From: an uncultured Pseudomonadales bacterium | GTDB taxonomy: Bacteria; Pseudomonadota; Gammaproteobacteria; Pseudomonadales; Balneatricaceae | DNA length: 64,000 bases | Reading direction: 5' to 3' | Assembly: GCA_937773555.1 (NCBI GenBank) | Contig: CALJVT010000005.1 | Location: forward strand, 186,001-250,000 | In this document: positions 18,830 to 28,230 of the stretch, in pieces | Layout of the letters: each line of letters begins with the position of its first letter | Position numbering within the stretch: position 1 is the first letter of the stretch | Translations under genes and position numbers: made by a program | Notes under the pieces: model-generated | Seen by the model: the letters and a program-made list of their open reading frames with translations, nothing else | What the model was told of the DNA's origin: nothing | Databases searched by the model: none

Positions 18830-19702
18830 ATGACTCAGTCTAAACCTATGATTACTGCCTTTTTTGATGAAGCCACATTCACCATAACCTATATCATCGC
18901 AGACCCAGATACGAAAAAGTGCGCAGTTATTGACACTGTATTAGACTACGATGCCAATATGGGTCGCACACGCACAGACTCGGCAGACAAAGTGATTTCA
19001 AGTATTAAGCAGCAAGGCCTTACCATAGCTTGGTTAATAGAAACCCATGTGCACGCAGATCACTTGTCTGCTGCACCCTATATTCAAAAGCAACTCGGCG
19101 GAACAATAGCAATTAGCGATCAAATCACACATGTTCAAGATATGTTTGGTGACTTATTTGACGTAGAAAATAGTTTTGCGCGCAACGGTAGCCAGTTTGA
19201 CCACTTATTGACGCCTAACGAAGAATTAAAGATTGGTAACTTGACCATGACTGCTCTGCATACGCCAGGCCACACACCTGCTTGTATGAGCTTTGTAATA
19301 GGCGATGCCTGCTTTGTAGGCGATACCTTGTTCATGCCTGATTATGGAACAGCACGATGTGATTTCCCAGGCGGCGATGCCACCACTTTGTATGAATCTA
19401 TGGAACAGATCTTAAGTTTGCCAGATGAAACCCGTTTATTTATGTGTCATGACTATGCCCCAGGTGGCCGCGAGTACCGTTGGGAAACCACAGTAGCTGA
19501 ATCAAAAGCCAGTAATATTCACCTGGTGGGTAAAACTAAGGCAGAATTTATCGACATGCGTAAAGCGCGAGATGCAAAGTTAAGCGCACCACGCTTACTG
19601 TTACCCTCGGTGCAAGTTAATATGCGTGCAGGCCATATGCCACCTACTGAAGACAACGGTATTGCCTATATTAAAATTCCTGTTAACCAACTGGGCACCT
19701 AA
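18830..19702 (+). CDS. MBL-fold persulfide dioxygenase (ETHE1/Blh-like)
   Basis: 290 residues. Metal ligands are visible: THVHADH, TPGHTP, FVGDTLF and MCHDYAP. The segment ARCDFPGGDA, in place of glyoxalase II substrate residues, is typical of the Blh/ETHE1 persulfide dioxygenases, which oxidise glutathione persulfide to sulfite with a mononuclear iron. A SulP anion permease follows after five bases, which fits export or handling of the sulfite or sulfate produced. Probably controlled by the palindromes upstream. Confidence 0.85.
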   Translation: MTQSKPMITAFFDEATFTITYIIADPDTKKCAVIDTVLDYDANMGRTRTDSADKVISSIKQQGLTIAWLIETHVHADHLSAAPYIQKQLGGTIAISDQITHVQDMFGDLFDVENSFARNGSQFDHLLTPNEELKIGNLTMTALHTPGHTPACMSFVIGDACFVGDTLFMPDYGTARCDFPGGDATTLYESMEQILSLPDETRLFMCHDYAPGGREYRWETTVAESKASNIHLVGKTKAEFIDMRKARDAKLSAPRLLLPSVQVNMRAGHMPPTEDNGIAYIKIPVNQLGT

Positions 19703-19707
19703 AAAAC

Positions 19708-21432
19708 GTGACAATAGCACTCTGGAACCCACTGAAAAAACTGCCCGCATTGGTATGGCTTAAAACCTACAATAAGAGTGCTTTGCAGGCCGACGCAATG
19801 GCCGCAATCATTGTAACCATAATGCTCATTCCCCAGAGTTTGGCTTACGCCATGTTAGCTGGGTTGCCTCCGGCTACTGGTTTGTATGCAAGCATACTGC
19901 CACTTTTAGCCTATGCACTGTTTGGTTCAAGTCGCACATTAGCTGTTGGCCCAGTCGCTATTATTTCTCTTCTATCGGCTAATGCTGTGGGTTTAGCACA
20001 TATCAATAGCGGTTTAAACGTCTTAACATTGTCCATGACCTTAGCCCTTTTGTCAGGCATGCTAATGTTAATTATGGGCTTATTTAAGTTAGGGTTTATT
20101 GCTAATTTGTTAGGCCGCCCTGTAGTCACAGGTTTTATTACTGCCGCTGGAATTCTTATTGCTCTGGGCCAATTAAAACATATCTTGGGCATTCCTTTAG
20201 GTGGCCATAACTTGCCTGAGTTAGCCCAAGGGCTTTTGCAATATGGTAGACACACGCACCTGCTTACAGTTGGTGTGGGCGTGATAAGTATCCTATTTTT
20301 ATGGTGGGCTCGTGCTCCCCTAACCCACGTTTTATGTCGCTTTATGAGTAAAAATTCAGCATCAGCTCTGAGCAAACTGGCGCCTGTAAGTGCCGTAATT
20401 ATATCGATTTTATTGGTCTCAAATTTGGATTTAAATCAACATGGCTTAAAAGTTGTAGGCGATATTCCATCTGGCCTGCCAACACTGGCATGGCCTGAAT
20501 TAAGCGGGTTGTTAGTGTCTACTTTGATGCCTTCTGCCATTATGATTAGCTTAATTGGTTATGTTGAATCAATTTCTGTGGCTCAAACCTTGGCTAACAA
20601 ACGCCGACAGCAAATTGATCCAAACCATGAGCTATTGGGCTTAGGGGCTGCAAACGTGGCCTCTGCAGCCTCTGGCGGCTTTGCCGTAACCGGTGGATTT
20701 TCACGCTCTGTAGTTAACTATGATGCTGGTGCACGCACTCCTATGGCAGGTGTATTTACTGCTGTTGGTATTGCGCTAGCTAGCCTTTACCTTACCCCTT
20801 ACTTATCGCTACTGCCTAAGGCGGTGCTTGGCGCAACTATAGTGGTGGCTGTACTCACATTAATCGAGCCCAACGAAATAAAATTTACTTGGAAGTACAG
20901 TAAACACGACTTTGTGGCAATGATGATTACCATTGGCATGGTGCTTTTTGTAGGCGTAGAAGCAGGTGTTATGGCTGGTGTAGTCACCACTATTTCCCTA
21001 ATGTTATGGCGCACAAGCCGCCCTCATACTGCTGTTGTTGGCCCTGTAGCTGGGGGTCAACACTTCCGCAATATAGATCGCCACAAGGTTGAGCAGTTTG
21101 AACAGGTCATTGCTTTGCGTATTGATGAAAGTTTATTTTTTGGTAACGTGCGTTATTTAGACAATCAGCTCAATGAATTATTAGCTCGAAACCCCTGCAT
21201 TGAGCATTTGATTCTAATGGCGTCGGGCATTAATCATATTGATTCCAGTGCCGTTGAAAGCCTATTGGAATTTAACCAGAGATTGCACGATCAAGGCATT
21301 AAAATGCACTTGTCAGAAGTTAAAGGACCCGTACTGGATCGCTTACAAAGGATCAACTTCGCTGGCCAATTAACTGGCACCATTTATCTTAGTCAACATC
21401 AGGCGTGGCAAGAGCTAACTAAGCCATGTTAG
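19708..21432 (+). CDS. SulP-family sulfate/anion permease with STAS domain
   Basis: 574 residues, GTG start five bases after the preceding stop. SulP signature PQSLAYAMLAGLPPATGLYAS is near residues 45-65; ten or more membrane segments follow. The C-terminal STAS domain (about 450-570) contains LMASGINHIDSSAVESL. It moves sulfate, bicarbonate or similar anions. Its tight linkage to the persulfide dioxygenase suggests a sulfur-oxyanion role. Confidence 0.88.
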   Translation: MTIALWNPLKKLPALVWLKTYNKSALQADAMAAIIVTIMLIPQSLAYAMLAGLPPATGLYASILPLLAYALFGSSRTLAVGPVAIISLLSANAVGLAHINSGLNVLTLSMTLALLSGMLMLIMGLFKLGFIANLLGRPVVTGFITAAGILIALGQLKHILGIPLGGHNLPELAQGLLQYGRHTHLLTVGVGVISILFLWWARAPLTHVLCRFMSKNSASALSKLAPVSAVIISILLVSNLDLNQHGLKVVGDIPSGLPTLAWPELSGLLVSTLMPSAIMISLIGYVESISVAQTLANKRRQQIDPNHELLGLGAANVASAASGGFAVTGGFSRSVVNYDAGARTPMAGVFTAVGIALASLYLTPYLSLLPKAVLGATIVVAVLTLIEPNEIKFTWKYSKHDFVAMMITIGMVLFVGVEAGVMAGVVTTISLMLWRTSRPHTAVVGPVAGGQHFRNIDRHKVEQFEQVIALRIDESLFFGNVRYLDNQLNELLARNPCIEHLILMASGINHIDSSAVESLLEFNQRLHDQGIKMHLSEVKGPVLDRLQRINFAGQLTGTIYLSQHQAWQELTKPC

Positions 21433-21466
21433 CCTTAGGTACTTTTAACACATAGTGAGTGATGGT

Positions 21467-21802
21467 ATGAACATTAGCCAATTAAAATGTGCGCCTTGTC
21501 ACATGGGGGCTGCGACAGTCGCCGAGGCAGAACAAGTGATTTTAATGCAGGAAATTCCTTACTGGAGGCCTATTCTTGTGAACGGAGTTACCCAACTGCA
21601 GCGCCAATATAAGTTCAAAAACTTTAAATCGGCGTTAGAGTTCACTAATCAACTGGGTGCCATAGCCGAATTAGAAGACCACCACCCAGCGATTTTGACT
21701 GAATGGGGCTCAGTCACCGTTACTTGGTGGACGCATACGATTAATGGCTTGCATCATAACGATTTCATAATGGCCGCTAAAACAGACCACCTAATAGCAT
21801 AA
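21467..21802 (+). CDS. phhB: Pterin-4a-carbinolamine dehydratase
   Basis: 111 residues from the ATG at 21467 (a GTG twelve bases earlier is also in frame). EDHHPAILTEWGSVTVTWW and the downstream H..D match the catalytic pattern of the PCD/DCoH family. The enzyme regenerates tetrahydrobiopterin-type cofactor for aromatic amino acid hydroxylases, or removes the toxic carbinolamine. No phenylalanine hydroxylase gene is beside it. Confidence 0.88.
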   Translation: MNISQLKCAPCHMGAATVAEAEQVILMQEIPYWRPILVNGVTQLQRQYKFKNFKSALEFTNQLGAIAELEDHHPAILTEWGSVTVTWWTHTINGLHHNDFIMAAKTDHLIA

Positions 21803-21894
21803 GTTTATGGGTCACCTCCCCATAAACACGAACTAGCCCATAAACACAAACTAGCCCCCGTTTATAGGCTAGAATACACTCTTGTTAGCATCAG

Positions 21895-23733
21895 ATGCCT
21901 GCCATTATGTTAAAGTTTTTTGAAAATTTAGTTGATCCCTACCCCCCAGAGCAACCTCAACAACCCCCCAAAGGGGTGTGGCGTTTTTGTTTGCACTATT
22001 GCGATGGCATGAAACGTTATATGTTTTTACTGGCCCTCACTGCGGGTGCCTTTGCTGCAACCGAAGTTATTATATTTGGGTTTATGGGGCAGTTGGTTGA
22101 TTGGCTAAGTGTGCAAGACAGAGCCACATTTTTAGATGATCAAGCGAGCACATTATGGCTAATGGGCATATTAATAGTGCTTGTGGTGCCCGTTATTGGT
22201 CTGCTTAACAACCTCATTCGTTTGCAAACCCTGTTACCCAACTTAACCATGCGTGTGCGTTGGTTGGCTCACCGTTACTTATTACAACAAAGCTTAGATT
22301 TTTACCAAGATGATTTTGCAGGCCGTATTGCCGCCAAAGTCATGCAAGGGTCAGTGGCCGTTAGGCAAGTCGTGGGTAAGCTTTGCGACACTTTTGCCTA
22401 CGTGGTGGTGGGCATCATTTCTATGCTGGTGCTGTTATCAAATACCGACCTGCGTATGGCCGCACCTATTGCCATATGGTTGGTGCTTTTTATCGGCACC
22501 ATGATTTACTTTCTGCCGCGCTTAGGTCGCATTGCCGAAGAGCAAGCCAACAAACGAGCGATTATGACTGGCCGAGTCGTTGATAGTTACACCAACATTA
22601 GCACCGTAAAACTGTTTGCCCATACGCAACAAGAAACGGATTACGCTAAATCGTCTATGAATTCTTTTTTGCTCAATGTGTTTCAAATGATGGGCCTCAG
22701 TACCTGGATGGATGTCATTGTTACTAGTTTAAATAGCCTGCTTATTTTTGCGACGGCGGCAGTGGATATTTATTTGTGGCTTAACCATAGTGCTAGCTTA
22801 GGCATGATCGCAGTCAGTTTAGCCCTCGCCATTCGCTTACAAGGATTTTCTGATTGGCTAATGTGGGAAGTGCATGACTTTTACGAGAGTTTAGGCACTG
22901 TAATGGATGCTATGCACACTATTTCCCAGCCTCAAACGGTGCGCAATAATGCTGACACTGCGTTAAAAGTAACCCATGGCCACATCAACTTTGATGCTAT
23001 TTGCTTCCACTACGGTAAAAGCCATGGGGTCATCGATGGTCTGAGCCTACAGATTAAAGCGGGAGAAAAAGTGGGCATTGTCGGGCGTTCTGGGGCAGGC
23101 AAATCTACCCTAGTTAATTTATTGCTGCGTTTTCATGATTTAGAAAGTGGAAAAATTGTGATTGATGGGCAAGACATTAGCCAAGTCACCCAAGACAGCT
23201 TGCGAGCCGCCATTGGCATGGTGAGCCAAGATACTTCCCTACTGCATCGCTCAGTGCGTGAAAATATAGTGTATGGCAAGCCAGACGCTACTGACGCTGA
23301 ATTGTTACAAGCCTGCAAACAAGCAGAAGCCAATGTGTTTATTGATGACTTAGAGGATTTAAAAGGTAACCGTGGTTATATGGCTCAGGTGGGAGAACGG
23401 GGTGTTAAACTTTCAGGCGGACAACGTCAGCGTATCGCTATTGCTCGTGTGCTACTTAAAAACGCACCTATTTTGGTATTAGACGAGGCCACTTCGGCAT
23501 TAGATTCAGAAGTGGAAGCTGCCATACAGGCAAGTTTAAACCGCCTTATGGAAGGCAAAACTGTAATTGCCATTGCCCATCGTTTATCGACCATCGCCGC
23601 CATGGATCGCTTGGTAATCATTGATGAGGGTAATATAATTGAGCAAGGTAGCCATAAAGAGTTGCTTGCCCTTGGTGGTATTTACGCCAAACTCTGGCAG
23701 CATCAAACCGGTGGCTTTATTGGTTTAGATTAA
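21895..23733 (+). CDS. ABC transporter, fused permease and ATPase (MsbA/MDR type exporter)
   Basis: 612 residues. Six membrane segments occupy about 40-330; the ATPase holds Walker A GRSGAGKST, signature LSGGQRQRIAIARVLL and Walker B ILVLDEATSALDSE. A half-size exporter that works as a dimer, extruding lipids or drugs. A second in-frame ATG lies at 21907. The gene stands alone, about 90 bases after phhB. Substrate is not deducible. Confidence 0.87.
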   Translation: MPAIMLKFFENLVDPYPPEQPQQPPKGVWRFCLHYCDGMKRYMFLLALTAGAFAATEVIIFGFMGQLVDWLSVQDRATFLDDQASTLWLMGILIVLVVPVIGLLNNLIRLQTLLPNLTMRVRWLAHRYLLQQSLDFYQDDFAGRIAAKVMQGSVAVRQVVGKLCDTFAYVVVGIISMLVLLSNTDLRMAAPIAIWLVLFIGTMIYFLPRLGRIAEEQANKRAIMTGRVVDSYTNISTVKLFAHTQQETDYAKSSMNSFLLNVFQMMGLSTWMDVIVTSLNSLLIFATAAVDIYLWLNHSASLGMIAVSLALAIRLQGFSDWLMWEVHDFYESLGTVMDAMHTISQPQTVRNNADTALKVTHGHINFDAICFHYGKSHGVIDGLSLQIKAGEKVGIVGRSGAGKSTLVNLLLRFHDLESGKIVIDGQDISQVTQDSLRAAIGMVSQDTSLLHRSVRENIVYGKPDATDAELLQACKQAEANVFIDDLEDLKGNRGYMAQVGERGVKLSGGQRQRIAIARVLLKNAPILVLDEATSALDSEVEAAIQASLNRLMEGKTVIAIAHRLSTIAAMDRLVIIDEGNIIEQGSHKELLALGGIYAKLWQHQTGGFIGLD

Positions 23734-23775
23734 CACCATTAGTTGTCTGGTCATCAACACAGATCATGTGCTGAG

Positions 23776-25137
23776 TTAATAGTGGTCTTCTTCTGATGCT
23801 TCATCTGTGTCTGGGATAGCGGTTTCTGGCCCAGCCATAGGTGCCTGGGTCCATTCGTCACTATCATCCAGCTGCTCTAGCCCATCTTCCTCAAGGGCTT
23901 CAGCATAGTCTTGCGCATCTGGGGCTGCAAAGGCTGCAATAGGCGTACCGATGACACCAGCAGCTAACATTGGCGACTGATCTTCCACGTCTTCTGGAGT
24001 AACCTCGCGATAGCGCATGCTGTTTAGCACTGCTAAAGCAATGGCTACAAAAGCAATAGCTATACCCACAAAATAAACATCTGGGCCAAGGCTCGACATA
24101 GCAAAAGCCACCATAATAGGGCCAATACTCAAACCAATACCAGAAGCCATTACCATAGCACCGCTGGCAGAGACAATTTGTTCTGGAGATAACCGATCAC
24201 TGGCATAGGCAATACATAAGGAATACATGGGCATGACCGAACCACCCACAATAACGATGAGCACAATATAGCTATCACTTGTGGTGTCCCATGCAGAGGC
24301 CAACAAACATAATATGACTGCCACCATGGCGTTAATTAGCATTACACCACGACGACCATACCTGTCAGACAACCATCCAATTGGCCACTGCAATAAGAAA
24401 CCACCCCACAAAAAAGACGCCATAAATAACGCCACTAAGCTATTATCAAAGCCTTTTTGTAACCCGTACACGGCCCCCAAACCGAATGCTGTACCATGAG
24501 CTGCACCCGTTAAAGCATTACTAATAACTGCTAAAGGAGAGACTTTATACAAGGCAAAAATAGACATGCTAACACCCTGATCGAAGGCAGGAGCAGGACG
24601 AGCTGTAAGAAGTATAGGCACTAGTGCAAACGAGATAATGACAGAGATAAGAATAAATAGTTCTGTGCTGGCTGGGTCTGCCACATTAAGTAAAAACTGG
24701 CCACTGCCCATGCCCAAGGTAATGACAACCATGTACACAGACAAAATAGCACCACGATTTTCGTTACTGGCCCTGTCGTTTAACCAGCTTTCCGCCACCA
24801 CAAACAATCCCGAAAAACAGATGCCCGTGACAAAACGCATTAAACTCCATGTGTATGGATTAACATAGATACTGTGTAAAAGGATAGCAATAGAGGCCGT
24901 TGAAGCTAAGGCAGCAAACACTCTTATGTGCCCTACTCTGGATACCAATTTAGGCGCAATAATACTGCCAACCAACATACCCGAAAAATAAAACGACATC
25001 ACCACACCAGTGGTAAATACGTTAAACCCTTCTAAGCTAGCACGGACGCCAAGGAGTGTACCCTGTAATCCATTGCCTACCATGATAAAGCCGATGCCCA
25101 ATAACAGGGCCCAGCTGGCTTTTATTTCTTGCAACAT
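23776..25137 (-). CDS. MFS transporter (YcaD-like)
   Basis: 453 residues from the ATG at 25137, chosen because GGAGA precedes it at the right spacing; a second in-frame ATG lies at 25155. Twelve membrane segments and the MFS loop GWLSDRYGRRG between segments 8 and 9 are visible. The last 75 residues are an acidic tail (EEDGLEQLDDSDEW...DEASEEDHY), presumably cytoplasmic. Substrate unknown; the family includes drug and small-molecule exporters. Confidence 0.83.
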   Translation of the reverse strand: MLQEIKASWALLLGIGFIMVGNGLQGTLLGVRASLEGFNVFTTGVVMSFYFSGMLVGSIIAPKLVSRVGHIRVFAALASTASIAILLHSIYVNPYTWSLMRFVTGICFSGLFVVAESWLNDRASNENRGAILSVYMVVITLGMGSGQFLLNVADPASTELFILISVIISFALVPILLTARPAPAFDQGVSMSIFALYKVSPLAVISNALTGAAHGTAFGLGAVYGLQKGFDNSLVALFMASFLWGGFLLQWPIGWLSDRYGRRGVMLINAMVAVILCLLASAWDTTSDSYIVLIVIVGGSVMPMYSLCIAYASDRLSPEQIVSASGAMVMASGIGLSIGPIMVAFAMSSLGPDVYFVGIAIAFVAIALAVLNSMRYREVTPEDVEDQSPMLAAGVIGTPIAAFAAPDAQDYAEALEEDGLEQLDDSDEWTQAPMAGPETAIPDTDEASEEDHY

Positions 25138-25259
25138 GGCGTGTATCTCCACCATAAGCGCTGATCTTTAGGCCGCCACAATACTGCTTTTTTAAGGTAT
25201 TGAATAGAGCTAAGAGCCTAATTAATCCAATTATCTGGCAGCCCCTCCTGTTAGAGGTG

Positions 25260-26519
25260 TTAACCCAAATAAGCCTTAAGGACCTCTTGTGCAATAATCT
25301 GCAAACCCTTAGCAATACGCTCGGGGCTTTGCGCAGCATAGTTGATACGAATACATTCGTGTTGATGTTGCCAATCATCGGTAATACCCACAAAGAAATT
25401 ATGCCCAGAAACTACGATCACGCCTTGCGCTTTTAACCGCTCGTACAACTCTTGACTAGTAATAGGCATGCCTTTAAACCACAGCCAAAGGAACATGGCC
25501 CCTTCTGGTTTGTGCATAGCGTATGGAATTGCAGGGTCCATTACTTTGTGTAAGGTGTTCTGTGCAAACGTCAATTGTGCTTCATACGCAGGGCGCACTA
25601 CCTTTTGGCTTAGATCAATGATTTCTCCTGAAGCAATTAAGCCTGTGGTCAGTGCTGCACCAAAGCTACCACTGGCTAGATTAATAATGGCATTAATACC
25701 TGCAATGGTGTGAATGGTTTCTTCATTAGCCACCACAATCCCAGTGCGGGCACCGGGTAAGCCGAATTTAGATAAGCTTAAACACACAATGGTGTTGTCA
25801 TTCCAAAAGGGGGTAGCTGGGGTGTAAATTAACCCAGGAAACGGAATACCATAAGCGCCATCGATGATTAATGGCACCTTATTGGCTTTTGCCAATGCAT
25901 CTAGCTGCTCAACTTCGCCATCGGTAATGACATTACCCGTGGGGTTAGTAGGCCTAGACACACAAATAGCACCTGTACTTGGCCCTACGTCTAAGTCGTC
26001 AAATTTCACCCGATACTTAAACTGGCGTTGCTCTAACTCCTCAATAATAGGGTGAGCTGCAGTAAATAAGTCGCTACCGATACCCGCATCAGCATAACCA
26101 ATGTACTCTGGCGCCATAGGTAGCTGAATTTGTTTCGTGCTGCCATTATCAAACTCACCTGCCAGCATGTTGAACAACATAAAAAATGCAGACTGGCTGC
26201 CATTAGTAAGGGCTATATTATGGCGCGTAACGGGCCAACCAAGCTTTTTACTAAATAGCTGAGCTAAAGCGTCAATGAGCTCCATGTTACCTTGTGCAGG
26301 GTCATAACTACCGAGAAGCTGCCTAACAGAAAGCGGATCATTAGCCAGATTTTTAAGGCGTTGCTGCATGATCGCTTCTATTTCTGGGATATTAGCAGGA
26401 TTTCCGCCTCCCATCATAATCATGTCACGGCCACTTGAGAGGGCATTAGTAATGTCGTCCATCAACACAGTAATACCAGAATCGCCACTAAATTTTTGAC
26501 CAAAAGCAGATAATTTCAC
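25260..26519 (-). CDS. avtA: Valine-pyruvate aminotransferase
   Basis: 419 residues, PLP fold type I. The PLP lysine is in LSLSKFGLPGARTG, and SRPTNPTGNV and IIDGAYGIPFPG are the conserved substrate and cofactor loops. FGQKFSGDSGITVLMDD at the N-terminus is the AvtA hallmark. It interconverts valine plus pyruvate with 2-oxoisovalerate plus alanine. It probably has its own promoter; a perfect palindrome lies 60 bp upstream. Confidence 0.9.
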   Translation of the reverse strand: MKLSAFGQKFSGDSGITVLMDDITNALSSGRDMIMMGGGNPANIPEIEAIMQQRLKNLANDPLSVRQLLGSYDPAQGNMELIDALAQLFSKKLGWPVTRHNIALTNGSQSAFFMLFNMLAGEFDNGSTKQIQLPMAPEYIGYADAGIGSDLFTAAHPIIEELEQRQFKYRVKFDDLDVGPSTGAICVSRPTNPTGNVITDGEVEQLDALAKANKVPLIIDGAYGIPFPGLIYTPATPFWNDNTIVCLSLSKFGLPGARTGIVVANEETIHTIAGINAIINLASGSFGAALTTGLIASGEIIDLSQKVVRPAYEAQLTFAQNTLHKVMDPAIPYAMHKPEGAMFLWLWFKGMPITSQELYERLKAQGVIVVSGHNFFVGITDDWQHQHECIRINYAAQSPERIAKGLQIIAQEVLKAYLG

Positions 26520-26581
26520 AGTTCATTTCCAGATAAAATGAGGTTTAAATAAAGTAATGGATCTCATCACTTTGTTGCATA

Positions 26582-26601
26582 GTGAGACCTTAAGGTCTCA
26601 C
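26582..26601. repeat. Perfect 20-bp palindrome upstream of avtA
   Basis: GTGAGACCTTAAGGTCTCAC is fully self-complementary, either an operator or an 8-bp-stem hairpin with a TTAA loop. No T tract on either strand, so a standard terminator is unlikely. Confidence 0.55.
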
Positions 26602-26649
26602 CGTATAAAGCCACTAAATTGTGTTCAGAGCTTTATCATGACGGGCATA

Positions 26650-27144
26650 CTACAGGTATTTTTGCCAAAACTCTGCTTTACCTGCTCCCTCACGAAGCTC
26701 ATATACTTTAAACCCAAACTTGTTATACGACGCCTTAGCAATGTCATTGTTACCAAGCACTTCCAGCGTCACTTTGCAGGCATGTCTGGTTTGGGCATAA
26801 TTCTCTACTGCTTGTAATAAAGCCGTGCTAATACCCATACCCCTAAATTTTTTCTGCACACCCAGGTCATGGATATTAACCAATGGCATAGCCGCAAAGG
26901 TGGAATAACCCCAAAGGCAATTCGTCATACCTGCACACTCATCCCCTACCCAAGCTAAAAAACTAAAATTTTGTTGTTGTTGAGGTAAATCCGTTAATAA
27001 GCGCTGCTTAACCTCTTCTGTTAAATCCTCACCACCACCCATATCATCCATGGCATAGGCACCCAGCTGCTCTATTAGCAAGGCCATTTGTTGAGGATCT
27101 TGGTAATCAACCAGAGAAACTTTTACAGCTTTTTTATCTAACAT
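26650..27144 (-). CDS. GNAT-family N-acetyltransferase
   Basis: 164 residues with the acetyl-CoA loop VQKKFRGMGISTALL (R/Q-x-x-G-x-G/A form) and the C-terminal strand pattern CKVTLEVLGNNDIAKASYNKFGF. The acceptor is unknown. It lies upstream of avtA in the same direction, 130 bases apart, with the palindrome between them. Confidence 0.8.
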   Translation of the reverse strand: MLDKKAVKVSLVDYQDPQQMALLIEQLGAYAMDDMGGGEDLTEEVKQRLLTDLPQQQQNFSFLAWVGDECAGMTNCLWGYSTFAAMPLVNIHDLGVQKKFRGMGISTALLQAVENYAQTRHACKVTLEVLGNNDIAKASYNKFGFKVYELREGAGKAEFWQKYL

Positions 27145-27209
27145 AGGTTCTTCTCAAAGGTATAACATTAATCCTTATATAACCAAAAGGAATAACTAAT
27201 AAGTTTTTA

Positions 27210-27235
27210 ATTACTTTTTATTTTAAAAAAGTAAT
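27210..27235. promoter_or_regulatory. AT-rich inverted repeat upstream of cysD
   Basis: ATTACTTTTT (27210-27219) and AAAAAGTAAT (27226-27235) are perfect complements around six bases, about 78 bp before cysD. Possible operator or promoter element in the divergent gap; a CysB site cannot be confirmed by eye. Confidence 0.4.
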
Positions 27236-27312
27236 GGCATACTTCACGCAATCAATGGATCCAGTTGTTAAAAACAAATGGGGCCAATTTAATTTAACCG
27301 GAGCGTACACCC

Positions 27313-28230
27313 ATGAGCAACATTTCTGAGACTCGCCTCAGCCACTTAAAACAACTAGAAGCGGAAAGTATCCACATCATGCGTGAAGTTGTGGCCGAGT
27401 TCAACAATCCAATCATGCTTTACTCAATAGGAAAAGACTCTTCAGTAATGCTACACCTAGCTAAAAAGGCTTTTTACCCTGCTGCTCCACCATTTAAATT
27501 ATTGCACGTAGACACCACGTGGAAATTTAAAGATATGATTAAATTTCGCTCCAAAGCAGTTGCAGAATCTGGCATGGAACTCATTACCCACATTAACCCA
27601 GATGGTCTGGCTATGGATATCAGCCCCTTTACCCATGGTTCCAAGATTCATACTGACATAATGAAAACCCAAGGTTTAAAACAAGCCCTAGATCACTACG
27701 GATTTGACGCAGCTTTTGGTGGTGCCCGCCGCGACGAAGAGGGCTCCCGCGCTAAAGAACGTATATTTTCATTCCGTTCTCAAGAGCACCGCTGGGACCC
27801 CAAAAACCAGCGCCCCGAGTTATGGAATTTGTTTAATACCAGAATTAACAAAGGCGAAAGCATCCGAGTTTTCCCAATCTCTAACTGGACTGAATTAGAC
27901 ATTTGGCAATACATCTACATGGAAAAAATTGACATTGTGCCTTTGTATTTTGCCGCCACACGACCCGTTGTAGCCCGTGATGGCATTAATATTATGGTGG
28001 ATGATGATCGCATGCCCATTGCCGCCAATGAAACAGTAGAGCAAAAGTCTGTGCGCTTTAGAACCTTGGGTTGCTACCCACTGACTGGTGCCATCGAATC
28101 TACAGCGAACACCTTGCCAGAAATTATTCAAGAAATGTTACTAGCCAAAACTTCAGAACGCCAAGGTCGCCTTATTGATGCCGACCAAGCTGGATCCATG
28201 GAACTTAAAAAAGCAGAGGGTTACTTCTAA
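27313..28230 (+). CDS. cysD: Sulfate adenylyltransferase subunit 2
   Basis: 305 residues with the PP-loop [10 protein letters not shown] (about residues 38-47) and [16 protein letters not shown], which are diagnostic for CysD. With CysN it makes adenosine 5'-phosphosulfate from sulfate and ATP. Its TAA overlaps the start of the next gene as TAATG, giving coupled synthesis of the two subunits. Confidence 0.95.
   Translation: MSNISETRLSHLKQLEAESIHIMREVVAEFNNPIMLYSIGKDSSVMLHLAKKAFYPAAPPFKLLHVDTTWKFKDMIKFRSKAVAESGMELITHINPDGLAMDISPFTHGSKIHTDIMKTQGLKQALDHYGFDAAFGGARRDEEGSRAKERIFSFRSQEHRWDPKNQRPELWNLFNTRINKGESIRVFPISNWTELDIWQYIYMEKIDIVPLYFAATRPVVARDGINIMVDDDRMPIAANETVEQKSVRFRTLGCYPLTGAIESTANTLPEIIQEMLLAKTSERQGRLIDADQAGSMELKKAEGYF

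Noticed and set aside
19911-20375. 154-codon minus-strand reading frame inside the SulP gene
   Set aside because: Antisense to a conserved permease; no start signals.
26557-26817. 86-codon plus-strand reading frame between avtA and the GNAT gene
   Set aside because: More than half is antisense to the GNAT gene and it covers the palindrome; no ribosome site.
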